Assembly (NCBI GenBank): GCA_900554275.1
Contig: USGS01000051.1
Coordinates: 1-12,288, forward strand
Source: an uncultured Eubacteriales bacterium
Lineage (GTDB): Bacteria; Bacillota; Clostridia; Oscillospirales; Oscillospiraceae
Length of the DNA: 12,288 nucleotides
Direction of reading: 5' to 3'
Shown: positions 5,814 through 12,288 of the stretch, piece by piece
How the letters are laid out: the number at the start of each line of letters is the position of its first letter
Position numbering within the stretch: position 1 is the stretch's first letter
Notes under the pieces: model-generated
What the model was told of the DNA's origin: nothing
Databases searched by the model: none
What the model saw: the letters and a program-made list of their open reading frames with translations, nothing else
Translations under genes and position numbers: made by a program

Positions 5814-6437
5814 TTACTCGTGGCTGTTGAACCAGTCCTCGCAGAACCTGGCGATGGCCGGCACGATGTCCTTCACGTATCGCCGGGTGGTGTTGACGCA
5901 CAGGTCATAGGACTCCTTCGCACCCCACTTGCTGTCGCTGTACATCTGGTGGTGCTGGGCGCGGTTGCGGTCGATCTGCTTCATGCGGCTCTCGATCTCC
6001 TTCACCGTCAGATGCTCGCCCTCCGGGGCGCGGCGCTGGCAGCGCTCAACCTTGGAATCCTTGTCCGCATAGACGAAAATGTTCAGGGGCTTGTAGTCCC
6101 GCAGGATCACGTCGGCAGCGCGGCCTACGATAACGCAGTCACCCTGCTTGGCAAAGTTCTCCACGATCTGCCGCTGGGCCACAGCCACCCGGATGGGCTG
6201 ATCCATGACCTGGAAGGGCTGCATACCGAACCGGTGACCGATGGTCAGCGGATAGGCCGCCTCGATGCTCTTTTCCGCCACATGGGCCACATAATCCTCG
6301 TTGAATCCGTTCTCCTTGGCGATCATCTCGATGATCTCATGGTCATAGCAGGGGATGCCCAACGCGCCCGCCAGACGCTTGCCCAGCTCGCGGCCACCCG
6401 AGCCAAATTCACGGCTGATAGTGATGATACGGTTCAT
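5814..6437 (-). CDS. cytidylate-kinase-like family protein
   Basis: A 207-residue P-loop protein of the cytidylate-kinase-like (AAA_26) family. It opens with ITISREFGSGGRELGKRLA (5-23), the glycine-rich phosphate-binding loop in the family's variant form, followed by YDHEII (31-36). Further on are CVIVGRAADVIL and an NIFVYAD segment followed by basic residues of a lid region. True cytidylate kinase phosphorylates CMP. Members of this clostridial family are more divergent and their substrates are mostly unproven, so I leave the substrate open. GAGGAGG precedes the ATG at the usual distance. It lies 32 bases after the nucleoside-kinase-like gene in the same operon. Confidence 0.88.
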   Translation of the reverse strand: MNRIITISREFGSGGRELGKRLAGALGIPCYDHEIIEMIAKENGFNEDYVAHVAEKSIEAAYPLTIGHRFGMQPFQVMDQPIRVAVAQRQIVENFAKQGDCVIVGRAADVILRDYKPLNIFVYADKDSKVERCQRRAPEGEHLTVKEIESRMKQIDRNRAQHHQMYSDSKWGAKESYDLCVNTTRRYVKDIVPAIARFCEDWFNSHE

Positions 6438-6469
6438 AATACGACCTCCTCACAGTTATACAGTTATGT

Positions 6470-7393
6470 TCAGTATTGATAACAGCTCCCGCCCACAAAC
6501 TCACGAACGATGGAGTTCAGCGGCACGAAAGGCGTATGCAGCGGCGGCACGGTGTTCACCACGTCCACCAGATCTGTCAGATCATGCTCCTTCATATACT
6601 CCGGCGTCAGCTCATCCTGATAGTTAGGTATCTCTCCCAGGCACTTGGCCAAGATGCACAGCTCGTAATCGTGGAAGGAGTCGATGTGGATCGCGGCATT
6701 GTCCTTGTAGGGCTGGATATAGCTGACCTCGCCCCGGTTCACGCTCTCCGCCCGCTCCACCGTCTCCCGCAGGGAGTGCCCCCGGGTGTTATAGTCGCGG
6801 ATGAGCCGTCGGGCCACACGGATCTGCTCGGGCCGCACCACCCGGTCCTTCTTCGTAAGGATGCGGGTGCGGGGCGCCACATACACACCAGTGGCCGCGC
6901 CGCGGATTTTGTCGAAGATCAGCGGGTTCAGCATATGGATGCCCTCGGCAATGACAATGCAGCCCTTATGGCCCTGCATCTTGTTGTAGCCTCCGGTATT
7001 GCCGGTTTTGAAATCATACCAGGGAATATCCACCTCTTTGCCGTCCATGAGCTGGCCGATGCAGGACACCAGCAGGTCCACGTTCACGCAGTATGGGGAC
7101 TCCCAGTCGGTGGCCTCCTGCGGTCTCTTATCCAACGGCAGAAAAAAGTTGTCCATACTCAGCAGACATACCTGCACACCCAAGTTCTCCAGATAGTCCT
7201 TCAGCCGCATGGCGGTGGTGGTCTTGCCGCTGCCGGACGGGCCGGTCAGCGCCACGATAGGCCGGCTGCTGGCGGACAGGATGCTGGCCGCCGCTGCGGA
7301 GACCTTGTCGTGAAACACCTCTTCGCAGCGCAGAACGAACTGTGTCTCGTTGTTCATCGCCTCGTTGATGTTTTCCAGGTCGATAATGCGCAT
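6470..7393 (-). CDS. uridine kinase / nucleoside kinase-like P-loop protein
   Basis: A 307-residue protein of the uridine kinase/phosphoribulokinase family. Walker A is ALTGPSGSGKTTT (48-60); LLSMDNFFLP, WYDFKTG, IVIAEGIHMLNP, YVAPRTRI and RRLIRDYNTRG follow in the order seen in clostridial nucleoside kinases. Those proteins often carry an extra N-terminal TGS-type domain of about 200 residues, which is absent here. ATG at 7393 is the start, with GAGGAG seven bases before it. A TTG start at 7411 would place that ribosome site inside the coding region. The gene is the first of a three-gene operon. A role in nucleoside salvage is likely, but the exact substrate is not proven. Confidence 0.9.
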   Translation of the reverse strand: MRIIDLENINEAMNNETQFVLRCEEVFHDKVSAAAASILSASSRPIVALTGPSGSGKTTTAMRLKDYLENLGVQVCLLSMDNFFLPLDKRPQEATDWESPYCVNVDLLVSCIGQLMDGKEVDIPWYDFKTGNTGGYNKMQGHKGCIVIAEGIHMLNPLIFDKIRGAATGVYVAPRTRILTKKDRVVRPEQIRVARRLIRDYNTRGHSLRETVERAESVNRGEVSYIQPYKDNAAIHIDSFHDYELCILAKCLGEIPNYQDELTPEYMKEHDLTDLVDVVNTVPPLHTPFVPLNSIVREFVGGSCYQY

Positions 7394-7431
7394 AGCATCG
7401 CTCCTCAACAAATCAAATTTTTAACGATGGT

Positions 7432-7460
7432 ATTATACCACTCTTTTCCCCTTACGTCAA
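7432..7460 (-). promoter_or_regulatory. promoter of the kinase-FTR operon with overlapping palindrome
   Basis: On the minus strand TTGACG (7460-7455) and a perfect TATAAT (7437-7432) are 17 bases apart. The -10 is embedded in the perfect palindrome TGGTATTATACCA (7428-7440). A second inverted repeat, CCCCTT/AAGGGG (7448-7453 and 7460-7465), overlaps the -35. Either could be a repressor site, though no regulator gene is adjacent. Confidence 0.82.
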
Positions 7461-7545
7461 AGGGGCAAAGACGCAAAAACACCACGGACGCGCCAAAGCC
7501 CGGAAGCAGCTTTTTATACAAAACCGCGACCCATGAGTCTGTGAT

Positions 7546-7572
7546 AAAAGCACCCCCACCGGGGTGCTTTTT
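7546..7572. terminator. intrinsic terminator of the small membrane protein gene
   Basis: AAAAGCACCCC (7546-7556) pairs with GGGGTGCTTTT (7561-7571) around a four-base loop. On the minus strand it directly follows the stop at 7579 and ends in a T run. It also insulates the kinase promoter downstream. Confidence 0.9.
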
Positions 7573-7578
7573 CTGCTG

Positions 7579-7785
7579 TCATGCCACGGGGAAGATAAAC
7601 TTCAGTGCCAGAAAGACCACCACCGCAACAGGCGTGGCGATAAGAAAGCGCCTGCAGTTTCTGTGGGCGCGCTCCGCCAGCGCCTCGTTCTCATGCTCGT
7701 TTTTCCAGCGTACATAACTCCAGCCCGCGCTCAGCAGGCAGAGGATCGGCACAAAATAAAGCCCAATCAGTGCAACGTAACCCAT
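7579..7785 (-). CDS. small two-helix membrane protein, function unknown
   Basis: A 68-residue hypothetical protein I do not recognise. Two hydrophobic helices (about 3-25 and 47-67) flank a charged, Glu/Arg/His-rich loop (about 27-46), giving a hairpin topology. ATG at 7785 has GGAGGAG five bases upstream. An ATG 15 bases further upstream has no ribosome site, because the same GGAGGAG would lie inside its codons. It has its own near-consensus promoter and terminator, so it is a real, separately expressed gene. Confidence 0.8.
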   Translation of the reverse strand: MGYVALIGLYFVPILCLLSAGWSYVRWKNEHENEALAERAHRNCRRFLIATPVAVVVFLALKFIFPVA

Positions 7786-7814
7786 AGTGTCTCCTCCCAT
7801 TTATAACTGCGGCT

Positions 7815-7844
7815 ATTATAGCATAGTACGCCGGGCAGCGTCAA
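7815..7844 (-). promoter_or_regulatory. promoter of the small membrane protein gene
   Basis: On the minus strand TTGACG (7844-7839) and a perfect TATAAT (7820-7815) are 18 bases apart. The predicted start near 7808 gives a short leader of about 23 bases containing GGAGGAG. Confidence 0.8.
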
Positions 7845-7902
7845 CCAAATCCGTTTTCTTCTCACAAGACGTCATTTCGTGTTACTTTTACCCTGTATCT
7901 TG

Positions 7903-7931
7903 TTGATTTCATTGAGAAAATATGGTAATAT
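7903..7931 (+). promoter_or_regulatory. probable promoter of the BspA-like gene
   Basis: TTGATT (7903-7908) and TAATAT (7926-7931) are 17 bases apart on the plus strand. The predicted start near 7938 leaves a leader of about 70 bases before the ATG at 8007. The surrounding sequence is AT-rich relative to the rest of the window. Confidence 0.6.
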
Positions 7932-8006
7932 TGCTATAGTTTGCATACTCGGTGTGTTGCCGGGGATCATGCCGCGCAGAGCACGGCGAGGAAAGGGAGC
8001 GGTTTT

Positions 8007-11000
8007 ATGAAAAAACGCATTCTGGCATGGCTGCTGGCCATGCTGACAGTGTGCTCCATACTGCCCGCAGCAGCATGGGCAGACATATCTGACACATGGG
8101 CCACAAGTGGCTCCTGCGGCGACCACGTTCAATGGTCTCTATCCTCCAATCACAGTTCTTTATATATTCGCGGATACGGGGATATGCGGGACTTTTCCGA
8201 CGACTCCAGCTCTGCTTACAAGCAGCCCTGGTCCGCCTATTGGCCCGAGATTGACTATGTAAGCATCGATGACGAAATTACCCGCTTAGGCAGTTTTGCC
8301 TTTGCCTACTGTTCGAACCTGACAGGCATTTCTATTCCCGCCCAAGCTACATCCATCGGTTACAGAACTTTTTACTGTTCCGGAATAGAGTATGCCCGTT
8401 TCCAGGGAAACAGCATTAAAGAGATCAGCCGCGGCAGCTTTGAAGGAGCGAGCTTCTTGAAGTCCATCTATCTCCCCTCCAGCGTCACCTTTATCGATCA
8501 AAGCGCTTTTTATGGCTGCGCCAGTCTGACGACTGTTGACATTCCCTCCCCCGACTTGACCTACATTGGGGATAGTGCCTTTTATCAGTGCAGAAAACTG
8601 AACAGTATCACCATCGCATCCACCAAGCTCGCTTACATTGGAGCAAACGCCTTCTACCAGTGCAACGACCTGACCGATGTTTACTTTGGTGGCACCCGAG
8701 CGCAATGGAATCGCATAAAAATTGAAGAAACTGGCAACCAGCTCTTGCTGTATGTCGCTACGATCCATTGTGCCGACGATCCCCTCCCCGCACCGGATAT
8801 GACCTTGACCAACGCAAATAATGGCAAGCCCACGATCACCTGGACGGCTGTGGATAAGGCGGAGCAGTATGAGGTATACCGCTCTTCTGACGGCATCAAT
8901 TATTCTGTTATCTATCAGAGCAGCGGCCTGACCTATACGGACAATTCTGCCGCCGCAGGGAGTACCTACTACTACAAGGTCCGCGCCAAAAATGCAAATT
9001 CTACCGGTCACTTCTGCGACGCAGCCTCTATCGCAAGTCTTGCCGCGCCGGCCGCACCCTCGCTGACTCTGACCACGGACCGCAGCGGCAAGCCGGTGCT
9101 GAAATGGACGTCAGTGAAGGACGCCACGGCTTATGAGGTATTCCGCTCCACCACCGGTGCAGCCGGCAGCTTCTCCATCGTCCGCCGCACCAGCTATCTG
9201 ACATGGACGGACACCAACACCGAAATGGACAAAACGTACTACTATGTGGTGCGGGCAAAGAACGGCAGCCTCTGCGGCAAATTCAGCCCGGCGCAGTCCG
9301 TCAAATGCCCCATCGTCCTCAGTGTGCCGTCCATGACGCTGGACCTCAATAAGAGTACGGGTAAGCCGGTGATCAGCTGGACCTCCGTCCCGTTTGCCAC
9401 CCAGTACGAGATCTATCGCTCCGCCACCGGCGCGGATAAGAGTTACAGGATCATCCGCCGCACCACACTTCTGAACTACACCGATACCACCGCCGCCAGC
9501 GGCACAACGTACTATTATGTTGTCCGCGCCATACAGGGGACTTCCCCTAACATCTTCCGCGGCAGGTTCTGCCCGGCCCAGAGCATCCGTTGCGCCGCCG
9601 TTCCCGGCGTACCTGACATGGCGCTGACCACGGATATTGATACCGGCCATATTGTCATCAGCTGGAGCGCAGCGACGGACGCGGCCCAGTATGAGGTGTT
9701 CCGTTCCACCGATGGCAGCAGCTTCTCCAGCGTCTGCCGCACTGCCGCCCTGACTTGGACCGACCCCAACACGGAAAGCGGCGTTACCTACTATTATAAA
9801 GTCCGCGGCATTACCGACAGTGTCAAGGGTGCATTCTGCAAGGCACAGAGTATCGCTGTCCCCGGCGTTCCCTCCATGACGCTGTCCAACGACAGCGACA
9901 CCGGCCGCAATGTTGTCAGTTGGAGCAGTGTTGCCTGCGCCACGGAGTACGAGGTCTATCGCTCTGCGAATGGCGGGGACTATCAGTCCGTCCGCCGTAC
10001 CAGCGCTTTGACTTATACAGACCTTGACACAGACTACGGAGTCACCTACTCCTATAAGGTGCGTGCCGTTTATAGTGCCGCCCCCGTCACAGTCTGCGGC
10101 GCGTTCTGCGCCCCGAACAGCATCCGGTGCATAGCCCTTTCCCCCGTTTCCGGACTGACAATGTCCAGCGATGACGAAAAAGGCCTGAATGTAGCCAGTT
10201 GGGAAAGCGTTTGCGGCGCAGAGTCATACGAAGTCTATCGTTCCACAGACGGCGAAACATACCAACGCGCTGGCTCTACCCGTGAACTGACTTATATCGA
10301 CAGCGGCGCATCAGAATACGGTGTCACTTATTACTATAAAGTACGCGCCCGAAATAGCAACACTGTCGGTGATTTCAGCCAACCGCAGTCCATTCAATGC
10401 GTTTTCAAAATCATTGCCAGTGGGACATGGCAAACCGATTACCCGATCGCTTGGGCAGGCCATACTGGACGATGGACACTGTACGGCAATGGGACACTTG
10501 TTATCAGCGGTAACCGGGTAACGATGCCCTGGTTCAAAAAAGGCACTGTTCCATGGGATGCGTATCGCGACAAGATCTGGAGCGTCGTGATCCGTTCTGG
10601 TGTTGCCAACATCGGCGGCTATTCTTTCTACAACTGTAGCAACCTCACCCGCATCACCATTCCCGACAGCGTTACTTCCATCGGAAACTATGCATTTTAC
10701 GAGTGCAGTAGCCTCACTAACATCACCATCCCCAGCCGTGTTATTTCTATCGAAGACTCTGCATTTTACAGATGCGGTCTGACCAGTGTTATCATCCCTG
10801 ACAGCGTTACTTCCATCGGAAACTCTGCATTTTACGGGTGCAGTAGCCTCACTAACATCACCATCCCCAATAGCGTTACCTCCATCGGTGACTCTGCGTT
10901 TTCCTGGTGTAGCAGTCTCACCAACATTACCATTCCCGATAGTGTCACAGCGATTAGTGCTAAAATATTCAGCGACTGCTACCGCCTCACCAACGTCACC

Positions 11001-11603
11001 ATTCCCGATAGCATCACCACTATCGGTGAATCGGCATTCAAAGGCTGTAGCAACCTCACCAACGTCACCATTCCCGGCAGCGTTACTTCTATGAAGCTTG
11101 CATTCTCCGGCTGCAGCCGCCTCACCAGCGTCACCATTCTCGAAGGTGTCACCGAGATCAGTGCTGGAACATTCAGCTACTGCAGCAGACTCACCAGCGT
11201 CACTATTCCGAACAGTGTCACTTCAATCAAGAGTAAGGCATTCTATAATTGCACCGATCTCGCCAACGTCACCATCCCCGATAGCGTTATCGAAATTGGT
11301 AGTCATGCGTTCGCTAACTGCAGCAGACTCACCAACATCACCATTCCTGATAGTATTACCACTATCAATATCGGAACGTTCAGTTTCTGCAGCAACCTGA
11401 CCAGCATTGCTATTCCAAGCAGCGTGACGCTCATCGGTAACGATGCTTTTTATAAGTGCAGCAATTTGAAGGAAGTTTACTATAGCGGCAGCAAAGAACA
11501 ATGGCGTGCAATCATAATACAAAATTTTAATGGAGGCAATGGAGGCAATGCCCCGCTGGACTCCGCGACGATCCTCTATAACCAGACCGAGCCTTGGCGT
11601 TGA
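8007..11603 (+). CDS. secreted BspA-like protein: LRR block, six FN3 repeats, LRR block
   Basis: A 1198-residue secreted protein. The signal peptide (1-25) has a Lys/Arg start, a hydrophobic core and an AWA-D cleavage site. An N-terminal cap (about 28-85, ending PWSAYWPEIDYVSID) is followed by roughly six BspA-type (LRR_5) repeats to about 223 and a closing cap with VYFGGTRAQW. Six fibronectin-III-like repeats (262-800) carry YEVYRS and TYYYKVRA strands. A second cap (803-863), thirteen 22-24-residue LRR_5 repeats (864-1161) and a second closing cap with VYYSGSKEQW complete it. ATG at 8007 is chosen because it starts the signal peptide and follows GGAAAGGGAG. BspA-like LRR proteins are known surface adhesins binding host or bacterial proteins; adhesion here is inferred. 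No LPXTG motif, SLH domain or C-terminal membrane anchor is visible. Confidence 0.92.
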   Translation: MKKRILAWLLAMLTVCSILPAAAWADISDTWATSGSCGDHVQWSLSSNHSSLYIRGYGDMRDFSDDSSSAYKQPWSAYWPEIDYVSIDDEITRLGSFAFAYCSNLTGISIPAQATSIGYRTFYCSGIEYARFQGNSIKEISRGSFEGASFLKSIYLPSSVTFIDQSAFYGCASLTTVDIPSPDLTYIGDSAFYQCRKLNSITIASTKLAYIGANAFYQCNDLTDVYFGGTRAQWNRIKIEETGNQLLLYVATIHCADDPLPAPDMTLTNANNGKPTITWTAVDKAEQYEVYRSSDGINYSVIYQSSGLTYTDNSAAAGSTYYYKVRAKNANSTGHFCDAASIASLAAPAAPSLTLTTDRSGKPVLKWTSVKDATAYEVFRSTTGAAGSFSIVRRTSYLTWTDTNTEMDKTYYYVVRAKNGSLCGKFSPAQSVKCPIVLSVPSMTLDLNKSTGKPVISWTSVPFATQYEIYRSATGADKSYRIIRRTTLLNYTDTTAASGTTYYYVVRAIQGTSPNIFRGRFCPAQSIRCAAVPGVPDMALTTDIDTGHIVISWSAATDAAQYEVFRSTDGSSFSSVCRTAALTWTDPNTESGVTYYYKVRGITDSVKGAFCKAQSIAVPGVPSMTLSNDSDTGRNVVSWSSVACATEYEVYRSANGGDYQSVRRTSALTYTDLDTDYGVTYSYKVRAVYSAAPVTVCGAFCAPNSIRCIALSPVSGLTMSSDDEKGLNVASWESVCGAESYEVYRSTDGETYQRAGSTRELTYIDSGASEYGVTYYYKVRARNSNTVGDFSQPQSIQCVFKIIASGTWQTDYPIAWAGHTGRWTLYGNGTLVISGNRVTMPWFKKGTVPWDAYRDKIWSVVIRSGVANIGGYSFYNCSNLTRITIPDSVTSIGNYAFYECSSLTNITIPSRVISIEDSAFYRCGLTSVIIPDSVTSIGNSAFYGCSSLTNITIPNSVTSIGDSAFSWCSSLTNITIPDSVTAISAKIFSDCYRLTNVTIPDSITTIGESAFKGCSNLTNVTIPGSVTSMKLAFSGCSRLTSVTILEGVTEISAGTFSYCSRLTSVTIPNSVTSIKSKAFYNCTDLANVTIPDSVIEIGSHAFANCSRLTNITIPDSITTINIGTFSFCSNLTSIAIPSSVTLIGNDAFYKCSNLKEVYYSGSKEQWRAIIIQNFNGGNGGNAPLDSATILYNQTEPWR
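8250..8690 (+). repeat. N-terminal BspA-type LRR block (about six degenerate repeats)
   Basis: The encoded units follow the pattern [S/T]-x-I-x-x-x-A-F-x-x-C-x-x-L-x-x-I-x-I-P, for example TFIDQSAFYGCASLTTVDIP and LTYIGDSAFYQCRKLNSITI. They are much more diverged from each other than the C-terminal units, and one (SRGSFEGASF) has lost the Cys. Confidence 0.8.
8790..10410 (+). repeat. six tandem fibronectin type III-like repeats
   Basis: Repeat starts fall at about 8790, 9054, 9324, 9609, 9867 and 10146, giving a period of 86-95 residues. Each begins with a P-x-[M/L]-[T/A]-L strand, then W-x-x-[V/A]-x-x-A-x-x-Y-E-[V/I]-[Y/F]-R-S and ends with T-Y-[Y/S]-Y-x-V-R-[A/G] and a short FC-containing linker. 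The units differ enough that they are old duplications. Confidence 0.85.
10596..11489 (+). repeat. C-terminal BspA-type LRR array, 13 units of about 69 bases
   Basis: Thirteen units match SVTSIGxxAFxxCSxLTNITIPD; most are 23 residues, and units 3 and 8 are one residue short. Homology is visible at DNA level: the 69-base units at 10665-10733 and 10800-10868 differ at only two positions. The pattern is that of a protein repeat array translated in one frame. Confidence 0.9.
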
Positions 11604-11639
11604 TGCATGATTGAGACACAATGGCTTATAGCAGAGCAT

Positions 11640-11673
11640 CAGCAGCCCCGCGGCGTATGCCGCGGGGCTGCTG
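11640..11673 (+). terminator. long GC-rich hairpin after the BspA-like gene
   Basis: CAGCAGCCCCGCGGC (11640-11654) pairs perfectly over 15 base pairs with GCCGCGGGGCTGCTG (11659-11673) around a GTAT loop. There is no T run directly after it (CTTACGC), so alone it is not a standard terminator. It may protect the mRNA 3' end or act together with the terminator 18 bases downstream. Confidence 0.6.
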
Positions 11674-11690
11674 CTTACGCTCGACCACGC

Positions 11691-11728
11691 AAAAAGCAGG
11701 CTGTCCATCGGACAGCCTGCTTTTTTTT
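11691..11728. terminator. bidirectional terminator between BspA-like gene and etfA
   Basis: AAAAAGCAGGCTGTCC pairs with GGACAGCCTGC plus eight T around an ATC loop. T runs follow the stem on both strands, five on the minus strand and eight on the plus strand. It lies between the converging stops at 11603 and 11743. Confidence 0.93.
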
Positions 11729-11742
11729 GAAAGTATTGAACC

Positions 11743-12288
11743 TTACTTGGCAGCCTTGGCAGCCTTGATGGACTCGATCAGCTCGGGAACGACCTTGAAC
11801 AGATCGCCGACGATACCGTAGTCAGCCACCTCAAAGATGGGAGCGGTGTCGTTCTTGTTCACGGCGATGATGCACTCGGAATCCTGCATACCAGCCTTGT
11901 GCTGGATAGCGCCGGAGATGCCCAGAGCGATGTAGACCTTGGGATGGACGGTCTTACCGGTCTGGCCGACCTGGTGGTCAGCGGAGATCCAGCCGGAGTC
12001 CACGCAGGCACGGGAAGAACCCACGACGCCGCCCAGGACCTCGGCCAGCTCCTCGGCCAGCTTGATGCCGCCCTCCACATCCTTGGAGATACCACGGCCA
12101 ACGGACACGATGAAGTCGGCGCCGATCAGGTCAACCAACTTCTTGGCGGCCTTGACGGTATCCACCACCTCGGTGTGGATGTCAGCAGCGGTCAGCTCGA
12201 ACTTGGGCTCGATGATCTCCACGTTCTTGGGGCACTCGCGCTTCTTCATCACGCCGGGGCGAACCGTCGCCATGGCGGGACGGAAGCG
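11743..12288 (-). CDS. etfA: electron transfer flavoprotein alpha subunit, C-terminal part (5' end beyond window)
   Basis: The reading frame stays open to the right edge, with upstream codons reading RFRPA before MATVRPGVM, so the gene continues past 12288. The visible 181 residues or so are the FAD-binding C-terminal domain of EtfA. They contain VSVGRGISK, GGVVGSSRACVDSGWI, DHQVGQTGKTVHPKVYIA, the signature ALGISGAIQHKAGM, AVNKNDTAPIFEVADYGIVGDLF and a helical tail. EtfA with EtfB carries electrons from acyl-CoA dehydrogenases; in butyrate-forming Clostridia the pair can bifurcate electrons to ferredoxin. Whether this copy does so depends on neighbours outside the window. It ends 14 bases before the shared terminator. 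Confidence 0.95.
   Translation of the reverse strand, partial: RFRPAMATVRPGVMKKRECPKNVEIIEPKFELTAADIHTEVVDTVKAAKKLVDLIGADFIVSVGRGISKDVEGGIKLAEELAEVLGGVVGSSRACVDSGWISADHQVGQTGKTVHPKVYIALGISGAIQHKAGMQDSECIIAVNKNDTAPIFEVADYGIVGDLFKVVPELIESIKAAKAAK

Noticed and set aside
6476..7717. Plus-strand open frame of 413 codons opposite the nucleoside kinase
   Set aside because: It crosses the kinase promoter and the 7546-7572 terminator. The Walker A and other motifs place the real gene on the minus strand.
7941..8006. Upstream in-frame ATG for the BspA-like protein
   Set aside because: The added 22 residues are charged, precede an obvious signal peptide and have no ribosome binding site. The ATG at 8007 does.
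10600..11400. Ser/Pro/Leu-rich open frames within the LRR array in another frame
   Set aside because: They are produced by the 69-base periodicity of the real gene, whose frame encodes regular BspA-type repeats.
10596..11489. Possible CRISPR or satellite array
   Set aside because: The repeats are contiguous 66-69-base coding units with no alternating unique spacers and are explained fully by the LRR protein repeats.
1..12288. Prophage, insertion sequence, integrase or defence-system genes
   Set aside because: No transposase, integrase, toxin-antitoxin or nuclease-helicase motifs and no terminal inverted repeats were found on either strand. The partial tRNA at the left edge shows no duplicated attachment site in the window.

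Overview
The window looks like chromosomal DNA of a GC-rich gut Clostridia, probably the Oscillospiraceae/Ruminococcaceae. That is an inference from four things: high-GC genes with Firmicutes-type ribosome binding sites and sigma-A-like promoters, a PadR/DUF2812 pair, a clostridial ferredoxin-thioredoxin-reductase-like small protein, and an EtfA next to a BspA-like leucine-rich-repeat surface protein. I see no phage, transposon, plasmid or CRISPR signature.

Layout, left to right. (1) 1-82: the 5' end of a minus-strand tRNA, probably Ala, runs off the left edge and has its own consensus promoter. (2) 106-1821: a minus-strand transcription unit with promoter, glycine riboswitch, leader terminator, AGCS sodium:alanine/glycine symporter and final terminator. 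The riboswitch suggests the symporter handles glycine. (3) 1857-3396: a plus-strand operon of a short PadR repressor and a DUF2812 membrane protein, with two palindromic operator-like sites around its -10 box. (4) 3399-4537: a minus-strand membrane-anchored endonuclease/exonuclease/phosphatase-fold protein. Its promoter and the next operon's promoter meet in one palindromic -10 element. (5) 4488-5603: a plus-strand operon of two unrelated intramembrane proteases, a rhomboid and a signal-peptidase-II-like aspartyl protease. (6) 5602-7460: a minus-strand operon of a uridine/nucleoside-kinase-like P-loop protein, a cytidylate-kinase-like protein and a 65-residue six-cysteine FTR-like protein. (7) 7546-7844: a small two-helix membrane protein on the minus strand with a strong promoter. 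(8) 7903-11728: a 1198-residue secreted BspA-like protein built as LRR block, six FN3-like repeats, LRR block. (9) 11743-12288: the C-terminal part of EtfA on the minus strand, cut by the right edge.

Most units are short, separately promoted and closed by strong hairpin terminators, several of which appear to serve genes converging from both sides. The parts best supported as working together are the glycine riboswitch with its symporter, PadR with DUF2812 and its operators, the two intramembrane proteases, and the two kinases with the FTR-like protein. I found no obviously new defence or mobile system. The least explained combinations are the protease pair, the kinase/FTR operon, and the duplicated architecture of the BspA-like protein.
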